A DNA stretch of 64,000 bases from DAHUXN01 sp963811805 (GTDB lineage: Bacteria; Acidobacteriota; Terriglobia; Acidiferrales; UBA7541), in the NCBI GenBank assembly GCA_963811805.1, contig CAWESU010000001.1, forward strand, positions 1-64,000, given 5' to 3'. Shown here one piece after another: positions 17,232 through 26,316 of the stretch (its first letter is position 1; the number at the start of each line of letters is the position of its first letter). A program made the position numbers and the translations under genes. The notes under the pieces were generated by a model, which had not been told where the DNA came from, did no database searches, and saw nothing but the letters and a program-made list of their open reading frames with translations.

Positions 17232-18484
17232 ATCAGAGCCCCTTTCGTGTATTCATGGCGTTGCTGTCATCGGGATTATTGCTGTTAGCCTTGGGCTGCT
17301 CCAGCTCGAGCATTTCGCCAACTTCTCCTTCCTCGCCGAGTGGCCCCGCACCCACCGGGCCAAACGTATTGGCGATCTCGGTCAACACCGGGCCAACGGA
17401 GGCCGCAGGCGATGGTCCGTACACGAACGGAGCATTTACGAGCGTTACGGTCTGTGTCCCGGGCAGCACTACTCAGTGCCAAACGATCAGTGGAGTTTTG
17501 ATCGATACTGGCTCCTCCGGCTTGCGGATCCTATCCTCCGCGCTGACGCTTTCGCTCCCCCAGCAGGTTGACTCCAATAACAACGCGATCGCGGAATGCG
17601 CTCCCTTCGCATCGGGCGTCACCTGGGGTCCGGTACAGACCGCGGATGTGTCGATCTCTGGGGAGACAGCGGCCTCCTTGCCGATTCAAGTGATAGGTGC
17701 GGCGAGCCCTCCCATGCCTGTGGCCTGCGCCGATGAGGGTTCCTCTGCCGACAGTTTGGACACCCTGGGAGCGAATGGAATATTGGGCATAGGAGTGTTT
17801 CCGCAGGATTGCGGCAGCGGATGCGCTCCGGGTACAACGTCCAACTTAGACTTCTATTACACATGCCCCGCCGCAGGCTGCCAAGTAACAACCGAAGCCC
17901 TTTCTGCGCAAATAACAAACCCGATCGTGCTGTTCACTACCGATAATAATGGTTCCATTGTCGAACTCCCTTCGGTCCCGGCGGCCACCGCTGAGGCCAG
18001 CGCGAACGGATACCTAGTTTTCGGTATCGGCACGGAATCGAACAATGGGCTTGGCAGTGCCACGATTTATGGGGTTGACACTACGTACGGAAACTTCACG
18101 ACAATTTTCGACGATACGAGCTTCACCGACGCAGGTTTTGTGGACCTCGGTTCGAACGCCTTGTATTTCGACCCAGTGTCGTCGGGATTGGCAAATACAG
18201 AATGCGGAGACGCCCCATTTTGGTACTGCCCGGGCGCCAACACGGCTTTCACGGCCGAAAATGAGGGCATCACGAATGGCACTTCGGGAACGGTCAGTTT
18301 CACCGTCGCCGATGCTGACGAGTTCATCGACAACGCGGCAGACAACAATGACGCGGTAATAAACGGTCTAGCTGGGCCGTTTACGGGATACTTCGATTGG
18401 GGTATGCCGTTCTTTTTTGGCCTCAACGTCTACACAGCTATCGCCGGGCAATCGGCTGCCGGGGCGCCTTATGTTGCCTACTAA
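17228..18484 (+). CDS. DUF3443-like lipoprotein with aspartic-protease-like motif
   Basis: A 418-residue predicted lipoprotein: signal segment with lipobox LLLALGC (Cys about 23), Ser/Pro-rich linker, then a beta-rich body. The motif VLIDTGSSGLRIL resembles the D-T-G-S active-site loop of pepsin-like proteases, and a second VDLGSNALYFD may be its partner. The start at 17228 overlaps the DUF2844 stop; a longer in-frame ORF from 17162 is antisense to logic because it would lie inside the upstream gene. Whether it is catalytically active cannot be told. It is likely envelope-exposed together with the DUF2844 protein. Confidence 0.8.
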   Translation: MNQSPFRVFMALLSSGLLLLALGCSSSSISPTSPSSPSGPAPTGPNVLAISVNTGPTEAAGDGPYTNGAFTSVTVCVPGSTTQCQTISGVLIDTGSSGLRILSSALTLSLPQQVDSNNNAIAECAPFASGVTWGPVQTADVSISGETAASLPIQVIGAASPPMPVACADEGSSADSLDTLGANGILGIGVFPQDCGSGCAPGTTSNLDFYYTCPAAGCQVTTEALSAQITNPIVLFTTDNNGSIVELPSVPAATAEASANGYLVFGIGTESNNGLGSATIYGVDTTYGNFTTIFDDTSFTDAGFVDLGSNALYFDPVSSGLANTECGDAPFWYCPGANTAFTAENEGITNGTSGTVSFTVADADEFIDNAADNNDAVINGLAGPFTGYFDWGMPFFFGLNVYTAIAGQSAAGAPYVAY

Positions 18485-18514
18485 ACTGCCGTAAGTACAA
18501 CGCACAAAAAAGTG

Positions 18515-18556
18515 ACCGGCGAACGAGGCTGAGGGACCCGCGTCCGCCGGTTTTCT
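18515..18556 (+). terminator. Rho-independent terminator after DUF3443 gene
   Basis: The inverted repeat ACCGGCG (18515-18521) and CGCCGGT (18545-18551) is followed by TTTCTT, about 30 nt past the stop. Confidence 0.55.
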
Positions 18557-18588
18557 TACCCGGTTCCCGAGTAGGATGGGCAAGAACT

Positions 18589-18930
18589 TCAGTTAGGCGA
18601 TGTTGCTTCTCCATCGCGCAGGAATTCGTAGCGTTCAATTGCGGCCGCAACGCCGATGTCCTGCTCCCGCTCCAAATCCGTGCGCACGACGTGTCCCAGG
18701 CAGCGAACTTTCACCGGGCCAGCCAAGGTCACCTCATGCGGGAGCGTCATCACGATTTCCAGGGGCGCCCCGTGTTTCAGGTCTTTGGGCAGGAAGAAGT
18801 AAATCCCTCGCGAGCTTACTTCCTTCGTCTCCGTCGCGGCCTCACCCACCGAGGCATCGCCGGTCCAACGAACCTTCAGCGGCAACCTCATCTGGAAACG
18901 GCGCGTCGACCTGCGTTCTCTTTGTGCCAA
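18589..18930 (-). CDS. PilZ-domain protein
   Basis: A 113-residue PilZ domain protein: the basic N-terminal RERRSTRRFQMRLPLKVRW contains the RxxxR c-di-GMP-binding motif, and SSRGIYFFLP fits the D/NxSxxG second motif in a relaxed form (V-S-S-R-G). The TTG at 18930 has GGAAGG 6 nt upstream and gives the usual length; an earlier TTG at 18999 lacks a ribosome-binding site. It probably senses cyclic di-GMP, with unknown target. It sits convergent to the DUF3443 gene and upstream of the ClC gene on the opposite side. Confidence 0.8.
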   Translation of the reverse strand: MAQRERRSTRRFQMRLPLKVRWTGDASVGEAATETKEVSSRGIYFFLPKDLKHGAPLEIVMTLPHEVTLAGPVKVRCLGHVVRTDLEREQDIGVAAAIERYEFLRDGEATSPN

Positions 18931-19060
18931 GGGCCACCTTCCGCTTCTGTAATACTTGACAGCATAGGCGGACAGCGTCCTACCCTCAATAGGCTGCAAG
19001 GCTCATTTTTGGGAAGGCTCTGCCCGTACGAAAGTACTAGTCATCTATCTCTTGGAAAAT

Positions 19061-20830
19061 TCAGGACATACGATATTTGTGGAGAATATCGTCAACCGAA
19101 ATAACTCCTTCCAGCTTCTCCACGTTGGCACGGTTGACCACTGGCACAAGCGGCCAGTCGCCGATAATCCGTAGGGCCTCATCCAAATGCTGGTCCGGAT
19201 AAAGTTGTGGCACGGGTCCCTTCGATGGGATTTCAAGCTTGCCGGAAGCGCCGGGCGTCAAATGGAGGAGATCATCGCGCGCCACGATCCTCCACCCACC
19301 ATCTCGCCTCCAAAGCATGATCTGCGGGGCTGCCGGCGACTCGGCTTCGCGAGAAATCTGACCCAGACCGTCTTCGGCGAGCACAATTCCATCGCCTGGA
19401 CGCATGGCATCTTCCACGCGCAGCGCGGTCTGCTCGCGCAGCTCCTCGATGGAAGGCAAAAAGAATCCGTCCTGCCGCGCCAGGAAATCGAATAGCGCTA
19501 CGTGCTGGTACCGGCGCGAAATAAAATACGCAATCATGTTGGCCAGGATGGCCGGAACGATGATGTTGTAGTTTTGGCTCAGTTCGAACACCATGAAAAC
19601 CGATGTGATCGGCACGCGCAAAGAGCCCGCGAAGAACGTGCCCATACCCACGAGCGCAAAAGCGGCAACCGATTCCTGCGGCCGATGCACCAGCAAGTGC
19701 TCAAACCCGCCCACCGCGCCGCCGAGCATCGCGCCAATGAAGAGCGCCGGAGCAAACAATCCGCCGGGCGTGCCGCTAACAAAAGAAATCCCCGTTGCCA
19801 ATATCTTGAATAAACCAAGTAGCAACAGCGCCTTCCAAAGAAACTGGTCGTGGAGAGCCTGATCGATAATGGGATAACCGCTGCCCATAACCTGCGGGAG
19901 CCAGATTCCGATGATGCCAATCAGGAGCCCGGCGGCAGCCGGTTGAATAAACTGTGTCCATCGCGGCAGTTGTCGCAACCGCGGCCGGAGATAAGCGATG
20001 AATTTCAGGAATGCGAGCGACGCCACACCGCTAATAACTCCCAACACAGCATAACCGAGCAGCTCGATAGGGCTGCGAAATTCGATCGCCGGCACGCGAA
20101 ACATCGGAGCGCTGCCAAAGAATTCGCGCATCACGATGACGCTGGAAATCGCCGCAAGAATCACGGCACCCAGCACACCGCCGCTCCACGTCCCGATGAT
20201 TTCTTCGATAACGAAAATCACCGCCGAAATAGGTGCGTTGAATGCTGCGGCCAGGCCCGCGGCCGCCCCGATCGGAGCGAGCAGCCGCTGTTTATCGCGC
20301 GAGAGGCGTAAACCTCGCCCCAGCGTGGAAGCGATTCCTGCTCCCATTTGCAGCGACGGATCTTCCGGCCCGAGCGACTGTCCGCTCCCGATCGCCAGCG
20401 CGCAGGTGATGAATTTTCCAATTACCGTCCGGAATGAAACGTATCCGTCGAAAATAAATACTGCCGCTTTGGTCTGATTGACGCCGCTACCGCGCGATCT
20501 TTTGAATACATACATCACGAGCAGCGCTACGCCCAATCCTCCCAGTGTGGGCGCCAGCAACACCCGCAGCCGCGAAGGCTCCATCGACGATCCGAGAAAC
20601 CAGAACCGGGTCCACTCGATCGCCACGCGAAAACAAACCACAACCAAACCCGAAAACATTCCTATGATTACGGCCAGCAGCAAAAAGAGTTGGCCTTCGC
20701 GCAACGTTAATGCCTTGCGGCGCCAAACCGTCCATAGGCGCTCCAGGCGCGTTCTTTGCCGCGACAACTTGCTTTCCGTCGGCACCGGAACCGGAGTTGT
20801 GGTCGGTGTCGCGCCGGCCGTTTCGCTCAT
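19061..20830 (-). CDS. ClC-family chloride channel/antiporter with C-terminal CBS-like region
   Basis: A 589-residue inner-membrane ClC protein. The filter region GSGQSLGPEDPSLQMGA carries the gating-type glutamate (GPEDP in place of the common GREGP). IEEIIG holds the internal proton-type glutamate, and SGTPGGLFAPALFIGA corresponds to the GxFxP filter. Ten or more helices cover about 40-440. The C-terminal 140 residues are CBS-like (LREQTALRVEDAMRPGD, DEALRIIGDWPLVPVVNR). The start overlaps the upstream TPR gene stop by 4 nt, so they form a coupled pair. Both glutamates suggest a Cl-/H+ exchanger; transport mode is inferred. Confidence 0.9.
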   Translation of the reverse strand: MSETAGATPTTTPVPVPTESKLSRQRTRLERLWTVWRRKALTLREGQLFLLLAVIIGMFSGLVVVCFRVAIEWTRFWFLGSSMEPSRLRVLLAPTLGGLGVALLVMYVFKRSRGSGVNQTKAAVFIFDGYVSFRTVIGKFITCALAIGSGQSLGPEDPSLQMGAGIASTLGRGLRLSRDKQRLLAPIGAAAGLAAAFNAPISAVIFVIEEIIGTWSGGVLGAVILAAISSVIVMREFFGSAPMFRVPAIEFRSPIELLGYAVLGVISGVASLAFLKFIAYLRPRLRQLPRWTQFIQPAAAGLLIGIIGIWLPQVMGSGYPIIDQALHDQFLWKALLLLGLFKILATGISFVSGTPGGLFAPALFIGAMLGGAVGGFEHLLVHRPQESVAAFALVGMGTFFAGSLRVPITSVFMVFELSQNYNIIVPAILANMIAYFISRRYQHVALFDFLARQDGFFLPSIEELREQTALRVEDAMRPGDGIVLAEDGLGQISREAESPAAPQIMLWRRDGGWRIVARDDLLHLTPGASGKLEIPSKGPVPQLYPDQHLDEALRIIGDWPLVPVVNRANVEKLEGVISVDDILHKYRMS

Positions 20831-22104
20831 TGCTGCTTGCTCTGTCGGTACTTACCTAGGATTTCCAAGGCCTCATCCAGTCCTGTAGGCTCTCCGCATT
20901 TCTGTGATGCAGCCGTCTCCATAGCAAATATCAGATTGCTCGCCTCGTTCAGTTCCTCCGGGTGCCGTGCCAAATTCCGATCGGAAAGGCTCGCTTGCGA
21001 TCTTTTGGCTTGTGCGTACTGCGTTGCCAAATCCGTTTTTTCGACCGCTGCCGCCGTTGGGTCTTTTCCTGTTTCTTGACTCGCCGCCATATTCGGCAGC
21101 TCAACACCGCTGCTCTTTGCGCAGGATTCCACCCGTGAAATGGCTTGCGCCAAATCGTGCCGCACGCGCGTAAGCCGCTGTGCATCCGTCAACCCTCGCG
21201 CATCGGGATCCCACGCGAGTATCAGTTGCGTCGTCTCCAGCGCGGCATCCATTTCCGCATTGTCCCTTTTCTCCCGATGAGCCCGGTCCAAATATCGCTC
21301 GGCCAGCGGAAAATCTCCCATCTGATACGCCACCAGCCCCGCCCCGCGTATGGCTCCCAGCGGCGGGTGCTGCGACTCCATCGCTCCTTGAAACTCCTCT
21401 AGAGCGCGAGTCAGGTCCCCAGCCTGCAGAAAGAGCTCTCCCGTTTGTTCGTGTAAGGGCGCTCCGTGCTGCTGCGGAATTTCCGATTCCAGCGCGATCA
21501 GCTCTCCGTCGGCGCCTGCGCGATCACCTCGGGCAATGAGAAACCGGCTCAATTCCAGCCGGGCATTCAGCCGGTTTGTCTCCGCATCTTTCGGCCAAAC
21601 TCCATAAATCGCCCCATGGTAATAGCGCAGCGCGTCGGTCTCCGAACCTGAGCGCGCCGCGATGCGCGCCAGCGCCAAATTCACCGGCGCATCGGAAGGA
21701 GAGCGCGCAAGCAACCCGAGCAAATACGACTGCGCCTCTTCATTGCGTCCTTCCGCTGAAAGCGCTTCCGCCAGTTGAAATTGCACCTGGGGATCGTCGG
21801 GATGGTAGACCAGCGCGTTGCGAAAATCCGCTAGCGCCGCGGGAGCGTCATTCGCCTTCAGTTCCTCTTGACCTGCCGTAAACCACTGATTTCCTAGAGC
21901 GTCCAGTTTTTGATGGTAGCTCTGGACGATCATGCCCGTTAGAAAAAACAGAACGATGAGCACGACGGCACATACCGACAAGACTGTTTCGCGCGAGCGC
22001 AGCAACAACGCCAGGCGATTTTCGCACTGCGGGCACTCCGTCTCTCCCTGCGGGAGTGGATTCCCGCAACGAGGACATATTCGCGCGTTTATTTCCTCGG
22101 CCAT
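20827..22104 (-). CDS. Zinc-ribbon, single-span, TPR protein coupled to ClC gene
   Basis: A 425-residue protein with an N-terminal zinc ribbon (CPRCGNPLPQGETECPQC, about 10-27), one membrane helix (about 40-62), then tetratricopeptide-like repeats (WFTAGQEELKANDAPAALADF; PDDPQVQFQLAEALSAEGR; GDFPLAERYLDRAHREK). The topology suggests a cytoplasmic zinc ribbon with the TPR part on the other side, as in related YfgM-like designs, but no enzyme domain is present. Its stop overlaps the ClC start (ATGA). A scaffold or assembly role for the channel is possible; this is inference from coupling only. Confidence 0.7.
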   Translation of the reverse strand: MAEEINARICPRCGNPLPQGETECPQCENRLALLLRSRETVLSVCAVVLIVLFFLTGMIVQSYHQKLDALGNQWFTAGQEELKANDAPAALADFRNALVYHPDDPQVQFQLAEALSAEGRNEEAQSYLLGLLARSPSDAPVNLALARIAARSGSETDALRYYHGAIYGVWPKDAETNRLNARLELSRFLIARGDRAGADGELIALESEIPQQHGAPLHEQTGELFLQAGDLTRALEEFQGAMESQHPPLGAIRGAGLVAYQMGDFPLAERYLDRAHREKRDNAEMDAALETTQLILAWDPDARGLTDAQRLTRVRHDLAQAISRVESCAKSSGVELPNMAASQETGKDPTAAAVEKTDLATQYAQAKRSQASLSDRNLARHPEELNEASNLIFAMETAASQKCGEPTGLDEALEILGKYRQSKQQ

Positions 22105-22211
22105 TACACTCTGTTGTCTAGGATAACTCCGGCGGAGTCAAAGATGCACCCAACAACTGGCGTTGCGGAAAACTTTCCTGCGGAAGCCGGCAAACTTCGC
22201 CACAAGCCCGA

Positions 22212-22877
22212 CTATGTTTGGTCGATTAACCGGTGGTGAATCGCGTACAACGCCAACTCCAAACGGTCCGACACGCCCAGCTTGTCAAAAATATTGTGCA
22301 AGTGATTTTTCACGGTCTGCTCGCTGATAAACAGCTTTTCGCCGATTTCCCGATTGCGAAATCCCTGAGCCACCAGCTGCACGATTTCCTTTTCTCGGTC
22401 GCTCAGCAAAGGCTTATCGCGACGCTGCCCCGTTTCCGCGGAGCGCTTGAAAGCGTCGATCACCTCTGCGGTCATTCGATTGTCGAGCCAGATTTCTCCA
22501 TCGTGAACCTTCTTGATGCTCTTCAACAACAGATCGCTGGCTGACTGCTTCAGCACCACACCCCGCGCGCCCAGCCGCATCGCGCGCACCACATCTCGGT
22601 CGTCTTCCGCTGCCGTCAAGACGATCACTCGCGTTGGCACCGAGTCGAAGTTAATCTCTTCCAGGACGCCCAATCCATCCTTTTCGGGCATTCGCAGATC
22701 CAGCAGCAAAATATCCGGCTTCAACTTCGCCAGCATCCGCACACACTCATTTCCGTTCGATGCCTCACCCACAATGGAGACTTCGTCGGTGCCGTCAAAT
22801 AGCTTCCGCAGGCCATCGCGAAAGATGGCGTGGTCGTCTGCGATCAAAATGCGGACGGGCGTTTTGCCTTTTGTCAT
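22212..22877 (-). CDS. NarL/LuxR-family response regulator
   Basis: A 221-residue regulator: receiver domain with DDH at 14-16, phospho-acceptor Asp60 (ILLLDLRMPEKDG), Thr in VLTAAEDD and Lys in VVLKQSAS. A LuxR-type helix-turn-helix lies at about 155-210 (LSDREKEIVQLVAQGFRNRE, SEQTVKNHLHNIFDKL). It lies 9 nt downstream of its histidine kinase and is surely its cognate regulator. Targets are not visible. Confidence 0.93.
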   Translation of the reverse strand: MTKGKTPVRILIADDHAIFRDGLRKLFDGTDEVSIVGEASNGNECVRMLAKLKPDILLLDLRMPEKDGLGVLEEINFDSVPTRVIVLTAAEDDRDVVRAMRLGARGVVLKQSASDLLLKSIKKVHDGEIWLDNRMTAEVIDAFKRSAETGQRRDKPLLSDREKEIVQLVAQGFRNREIGEKLFISEQTVKNHLHNIFDKLGVSDRLELALYAIHHRLIDQT

Positions 22878-22886
22878 TTCAGTTCG

Positions 22887-24755
22887 TTAAATTACGGGGA
22901 TCTCGATCGTCAGACGCGCACCATGTCCCGGGTTGGATTCCACCGTCAGGACACCCCCGACCGTTCTTGTCCGCTCCTTTATCGAAATCGGCCCCAGGCG
23001 CAGCCGATCCAGTTCTTCGCTCCCAAATCTCCCCGAAAAACTGAATCCTTGCCCGTTGTCGTCGACAACGAGAAAAACTTTCGTGTCGTCTTGCCATAGT
23101 TTTACCACGACGTGGCTGGCGTGCGCATGCTTTTTTATGTTGTTGAGTGACTCACGGTATATCTGGAAAACTTCACGGCAAATCCGGTCCGGAGCACGCA
23201 AATCGTTCTCTTCCAGGAACAGATCGACCACCAATCCCGATTCATTGTGGTACCGCTCGGCGAAACCATACATCATTTCACGCAGGTCCGCGCTCTCCAC
23301 GCGCAGTGGCCGCAAGTCTTTCACCATTTGCCGCAGGTCTTCACCTTCTTGCCGAACCGTCGCGCGCAGGACTGCTATGTCTTCCGCGGCGGCCTCCGGC
23401 GCTTGGCAAGCCTTGCGCTCCAGCACGCCGAGCTGGATATTCAAACTCAGCAGCGTTTGCAGAATCCCATCATGAAGGTCTCGCGAGATGCGGCTGCGCT
23501 CAGCCTCAACGGCCCGCGTCCGCAAATGCCGTAACTGAAAGACATTTTCCAGCGGAACATTCAATTGCCGCACAATCCGTTCGAACCAGCGCAAATCCCC
23601 TCGCGTGAATTCGCGCCTTCCATTGACCAGTAGCATGCGTCCGGATGGATGCCCCTGCGCAAGCATTGTCACTGCCATAACTGATCGCGCAGCCAATTCC
23701 TCGCGCACACTGGCTGGTGGTGCCTCCACGTCACTCGCCCTGCCCACTTCCCGCTCCCCGATCGCAGCCCAGCCAAACCCTCGCACGCGGCCTTCCAGCG
23801 AATTCCAGCAAACCGTCCGAGAAAAATCTTCCGCAAGATAAGCTCCCGCCTTCGTCATCGGTAACACTTCGGGCGGTACCACGTGCCGGCGGTCCTGATC
23901 GCCCTTCCAGGTGAACAGCCGCTCGACCTCTTCGTCGCAAATCACTAGCGTCGCATATTCGCAGTCGAACTCTCGCGCCAATTCACTCAACAGGAGCCGC
24001 ACAGACTCCCCCAGCCCTTTCTCAACGCGAATCATCCCCAACAGCAGTTCGATAAAATCGTCTTCCGCAACAGTCGTCCGTTCGCGAATACCGAGCCATC
24101 CCACGCATAGCCCTGCCAAGTACGTCGTGGCCGCCAGCCCCAGCCAGTGCCACTGCAGAACTCCCGAGCCGTGACGCGTCAGCCATACTCCGCGAATTAC
24201 GCTCGCGATTGCCGCTCCGCCGCTCAGCAGAGCTGCATCGCTCATTAACAAACTGCCCGGGCGCGAACCATATAAGGACGGCGCCTGCTTGCGGCCCAGC
24301 GCGGCCATTGCAAAGACACCAAACAAATACAAAAACCAAAACGAAGCCAGCGACGGCGTCAGGACAATGAACACCGCAAACGCAAGCACGTCGATCGCAG
24401 CAGGAAAAACGATCCCGGGAAAGATAGCGAATTGCTCGACGAGCAAGACAGCCACAGCTACAACGAAATATCCACACAAAAAGAAAGTCGCGTCGTGCCT
24501 AGCCGGGCCCGGCGTCATTTCCGTCAAAGTGAAGAGCGCGAGCAACACCGCCACCGGTCGAATGACGGTGACTACCCGTTCAATGGGCCGGTTCCCCGTT
24601 CCTTTCACAGACCTCCGCCGGGCCGTGGCGGGCAAGGTTGTCTGCCTCGGCTGGTCTGCCGACACACCCCGCTCCGCTATAGCTCCCGCCTCATACTTCA
24701 CAGCGGGTGCCTCGGTTGCCGCTTGCTCTATTTGTCGATTTTCTATCTTCTGCAT
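22887..24755 (-). CDS. NarX/DesK-type sensor histidine kinase with GAF-like domain
   Basis: A 622-residue membrane sensor kinase. Five or six membrane helices span about 60-225 (MASE-like), followed by a GAF-like domain (about 240-400; CEYATLVICDEEVERLFTW). The HisKA_3 box is RSRISRDLHDGILQTL with the phospho-acceptor His, and the HATPase has ESLNNIKKHAHA (N box) and DDNGQGFSF (G1). The ATG at 24755 is used; the first 50 residues are low in structure. It forms a two-gene operon with the NarL-type regulator downstream. The signal is unknown; GAF plus membrane domain suggests redox or small-molecule sensing. Confidence 0.9.
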   Translation of the reverse strand: MQKIENRQIEQAATEAPAVKYEAGAIAERGVSADQPRQTTLPATARRRSVKGTGNRPIERVVTVIRPVAVLLALFTLTEMTPGPARHDATFFLCGYFVVAVAVLLVEQFAIFPGIVFPAAIDVLAFAVFIVLTPSLASFWFLYLFGVFAMAALGRKQAPSLYGSRPGSLLMSDAALLSGGAAIASVIRGVWLTRHGSGVLQWHWLGLAATTYLAGLCVGWLGIRERTTVAEDDFIELLLGMIRVEKGLGESVRLLLSELAREFDCEYATLVICDEEVERLFTWKGDQDRRHVVPPEVLPMTKAGAYLAEDFSRTVCWNSLEGRVRGFGWAAIGEREVGRASDVEAPPASVREELAARSVMAVTMLAQGHPSGRMLLVNGRREFTRGDLRWFERIVRQLNVPLENVFQLRHLRTRAVEAERSRISRDLHDGILQTLLSLNIQLGVLERKACQAPEAAAEDIAVLRATVRQEGEDLRQMVKDLRPLRVESADLREMMYGFAERYHNESGLVVDLFLEENDLRAPDRICREVFQIYRESLNNIKKHAHASHVVVKLWQDDTKVFLVVDDNGQGFSFSGRFGSEELDRLRLGPISIKERTRTVGGVLTVESNPGHGARLTIEIPVI

Positions 24756-24942
24756 GGAATTCTGAAATACGGAGTCGCTTGTTCCATTTGTCTGTCCGCC
24801 CCCGTTACTCCTATTTTAGCAAGCGCATGGGTCCAGCCTCTCCCGCCCTCACTTTGCCGTTCTTACCAGTAACTTCGCCTCGCCCACCGCCGATCCCCCT
24901 CCGTCGGCATCCAACGCCCTCCGGAAGCTGAGAATCAAGCTA

Positions 24943-24973
24943 TTGACAACGGGTGCATAATCTTGACTAGGGT
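24943..24973 (+). promoter_or_regulatory. Candidate long-spacer promoter of the MerR-TPR gene
   Basis: A perfect -35 TTGACA (24943-24948) is followed after 19 bp by TAGGGT. A 19-bp spacer is a hallmark of MerR-type promoters, and the gene 50 bp downstream encodes a MerR-like HTH. The -10 match is weak, so this is a hypothesis of autoregulation. Confidence 0.3.
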
Positions 24974-25021
24974 TCGCGGCGGACCGGGCGGTAGGCCGCG
25001 ACTCTGCCAGGAAAAAACGGC

Positions 25022-25927
25022 TTGCCAGAGCGTTTTACGCAGCGCGAAGTCAGCAGAATTGTGGGCGTTGATGCGCGCCGCTTGCGTTACTGGCACCGTC
25101 TTCGACTCGTGGTTCCGGAATCGCGCTGGGGCGAGCATTTCTACAATTTCACTGATCTCGTCGCTCTGCGTTCCATAAAGACCATCACCGAGGGCCGGAT
25201 TCCCGCGCGCAAACTCCTCCGCGCCGTGGCAGCCCTCCGAGGAAGCGACGCCAACGTAAACGTTGCGATCGGGGAGTTTCGCCTGTTTCCCAGCGGCCGC
25301 GAAATCGCCGCGATTCCCCCGGGCGGCTTCGAGCACGCCATTGAGCCTCTCACGGGCCAGTTTGTTTTGCCTTTTCATGCCTCCGCTGCAGCGAAAGTTC
25401 GCCAGATGGACTCGCGCACAGCCGACGAGCTGTTCGAGTATGCCGTGCGCTGCGAAAGTCGGCCTGGTGGATTCGATGAAGCTATACGTGTCTACCAGCA
25501 AGTGATCGAAATGCAGCCGCGTTGGAGCGAACCACACATCAATCTTGGGTGCGTTTATTATCAGCGCGGCGAAATGCAAAACGCCCATGCAGCCTTTTGT
25601 GCGGCGCTGGAGCGCGAGGCTGACAATGTCGTGGCGCATTTCAATCTGGGCTGCGTTCTGGACGAAATTGGCCGCCCCGAAGATGCAATCGAACATTTGC
25701 GCCGCGCCACGGAACTTGATCCCACCCACGCGGACGCGCATTTCAACCTTGCCTCCGCATACGAGAAGCGGGGCCACAAGCAACTGGCTTTGCAGCACTG
25801 GCTTTCGTATCTCCAACAGCAGTCTCAAGGCCCATGGGCGGATTTCGCGCGCTCACAGCTGAAAAAATCCCGTGCTCCCGGCACTCCGACGTCACCAATC
25901 CCCTTCCGCCCTCAAGATCGAAACTAG
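25022..25927 (+). CDS. MerR-like HTH fused to TPR repeats
   Basis: A 301-residue cytoplasmic protein. The N-terminal MerR-type winged helix (FTQREVSRIVGVDARRLRYW, about 5-75) is joined through a beta-rich linker (about 80-115) to three TPR units (GGFDEAIRVYQQVIEMQPRW; GEMQNAHAAFCAALEREADN; GRPEDAIEHLRRATELDP). The start is a TTG with AGGA 9 nt upstream; no ATG is available. The usual MerR effector domain is replaced by a protein-protein interaction module. It is divergent from the sensor kinase operon and ahead of tRNA-His. Confidence 0.75.
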   Translation: MPERFTQREVSRIVGVDARRLRYWHRLRLVVPESRWGEHFYNFTDLVALRSIKTITEGRIPARKLLRAVAALRGSDANVNVAIGEFRLFPSGREIAAIPPGGFEHAIEPLTGQFVLPFHASAAAKVRQMDSRTADELFEYAVRCESRPGGFDEAIRVYQQVIEMQPRWSEPHINLGCVYYQRGEMQNAHAAFCAALEREADNVVAHFNLGCVLDEIGRPEDAIEHLRRATELDPTHADAHFNLASAYEKRGHKQLALQHWLSYLQQQSQGPWADFARSQLKKSRAPGTPTSPIPFRPQDRN

Positions 25928-26070
25928 GACCGGAACTAGGAACACCGTAACGTTTCAGAGTTTCGCCGTATGCCCGCGCGGATCAGCGCCCAAGTCCGAT
26001 GAAAATTGGCTATGTGCACAGCCTTGTCACTTTTTCCCGACCGCCGCTGCGTGCTATCATCCTGCGGGCG

Positions 26071-26146
26071 GTGAGCGTAGCTCAGTTGGTAGAGCATCGG
26101 TCTGTGGCACCGAGGGTCGTGGGTTCAAATCCCATCGCTCACCCCA
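26071..26146 (+). tRNA. tRNA-His (anticodon GTG)
   Basis: Cloverleaf with acceptor stem GTGAGCG pairing CGCTCAC, D-arm GCTCAGTTGGTAGAGC, anticodon stem TCGGT/ACCGA around loop CTGTGGC (anticodon GTG), T-arm GTGGGTTCAAATCCCAT, and an encoded CCA. Position 26070 is G and the discriminator (26143) is C, the G-1:C73 pair that marks tRNA-His. Confidence 0.98.
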
Positions 26147-26316
26147 TGTACCCGTCTGTGGTAGGACAGCCCCCTTTAGAATCTGGCAGCAATTTGCGCG
26201 TCCCGGTCTGGCGGGCGCACGGTCGAACTCGGGGCCGGTTTGTGTTCTAATTCTTGTTGCATGAATCGCACAAACAAACATTGCCTGTCGCGCGGGTGCT
26301 GGGAGCTACCGGCGGG

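Noticed and set aside
26024..26060. Classical promoter for tRNA-His
   Set aside because: TTGTCA and TATCAT are 25 bp apart, too far for a normal sigma70 promoter; the true promoter could not be identified.
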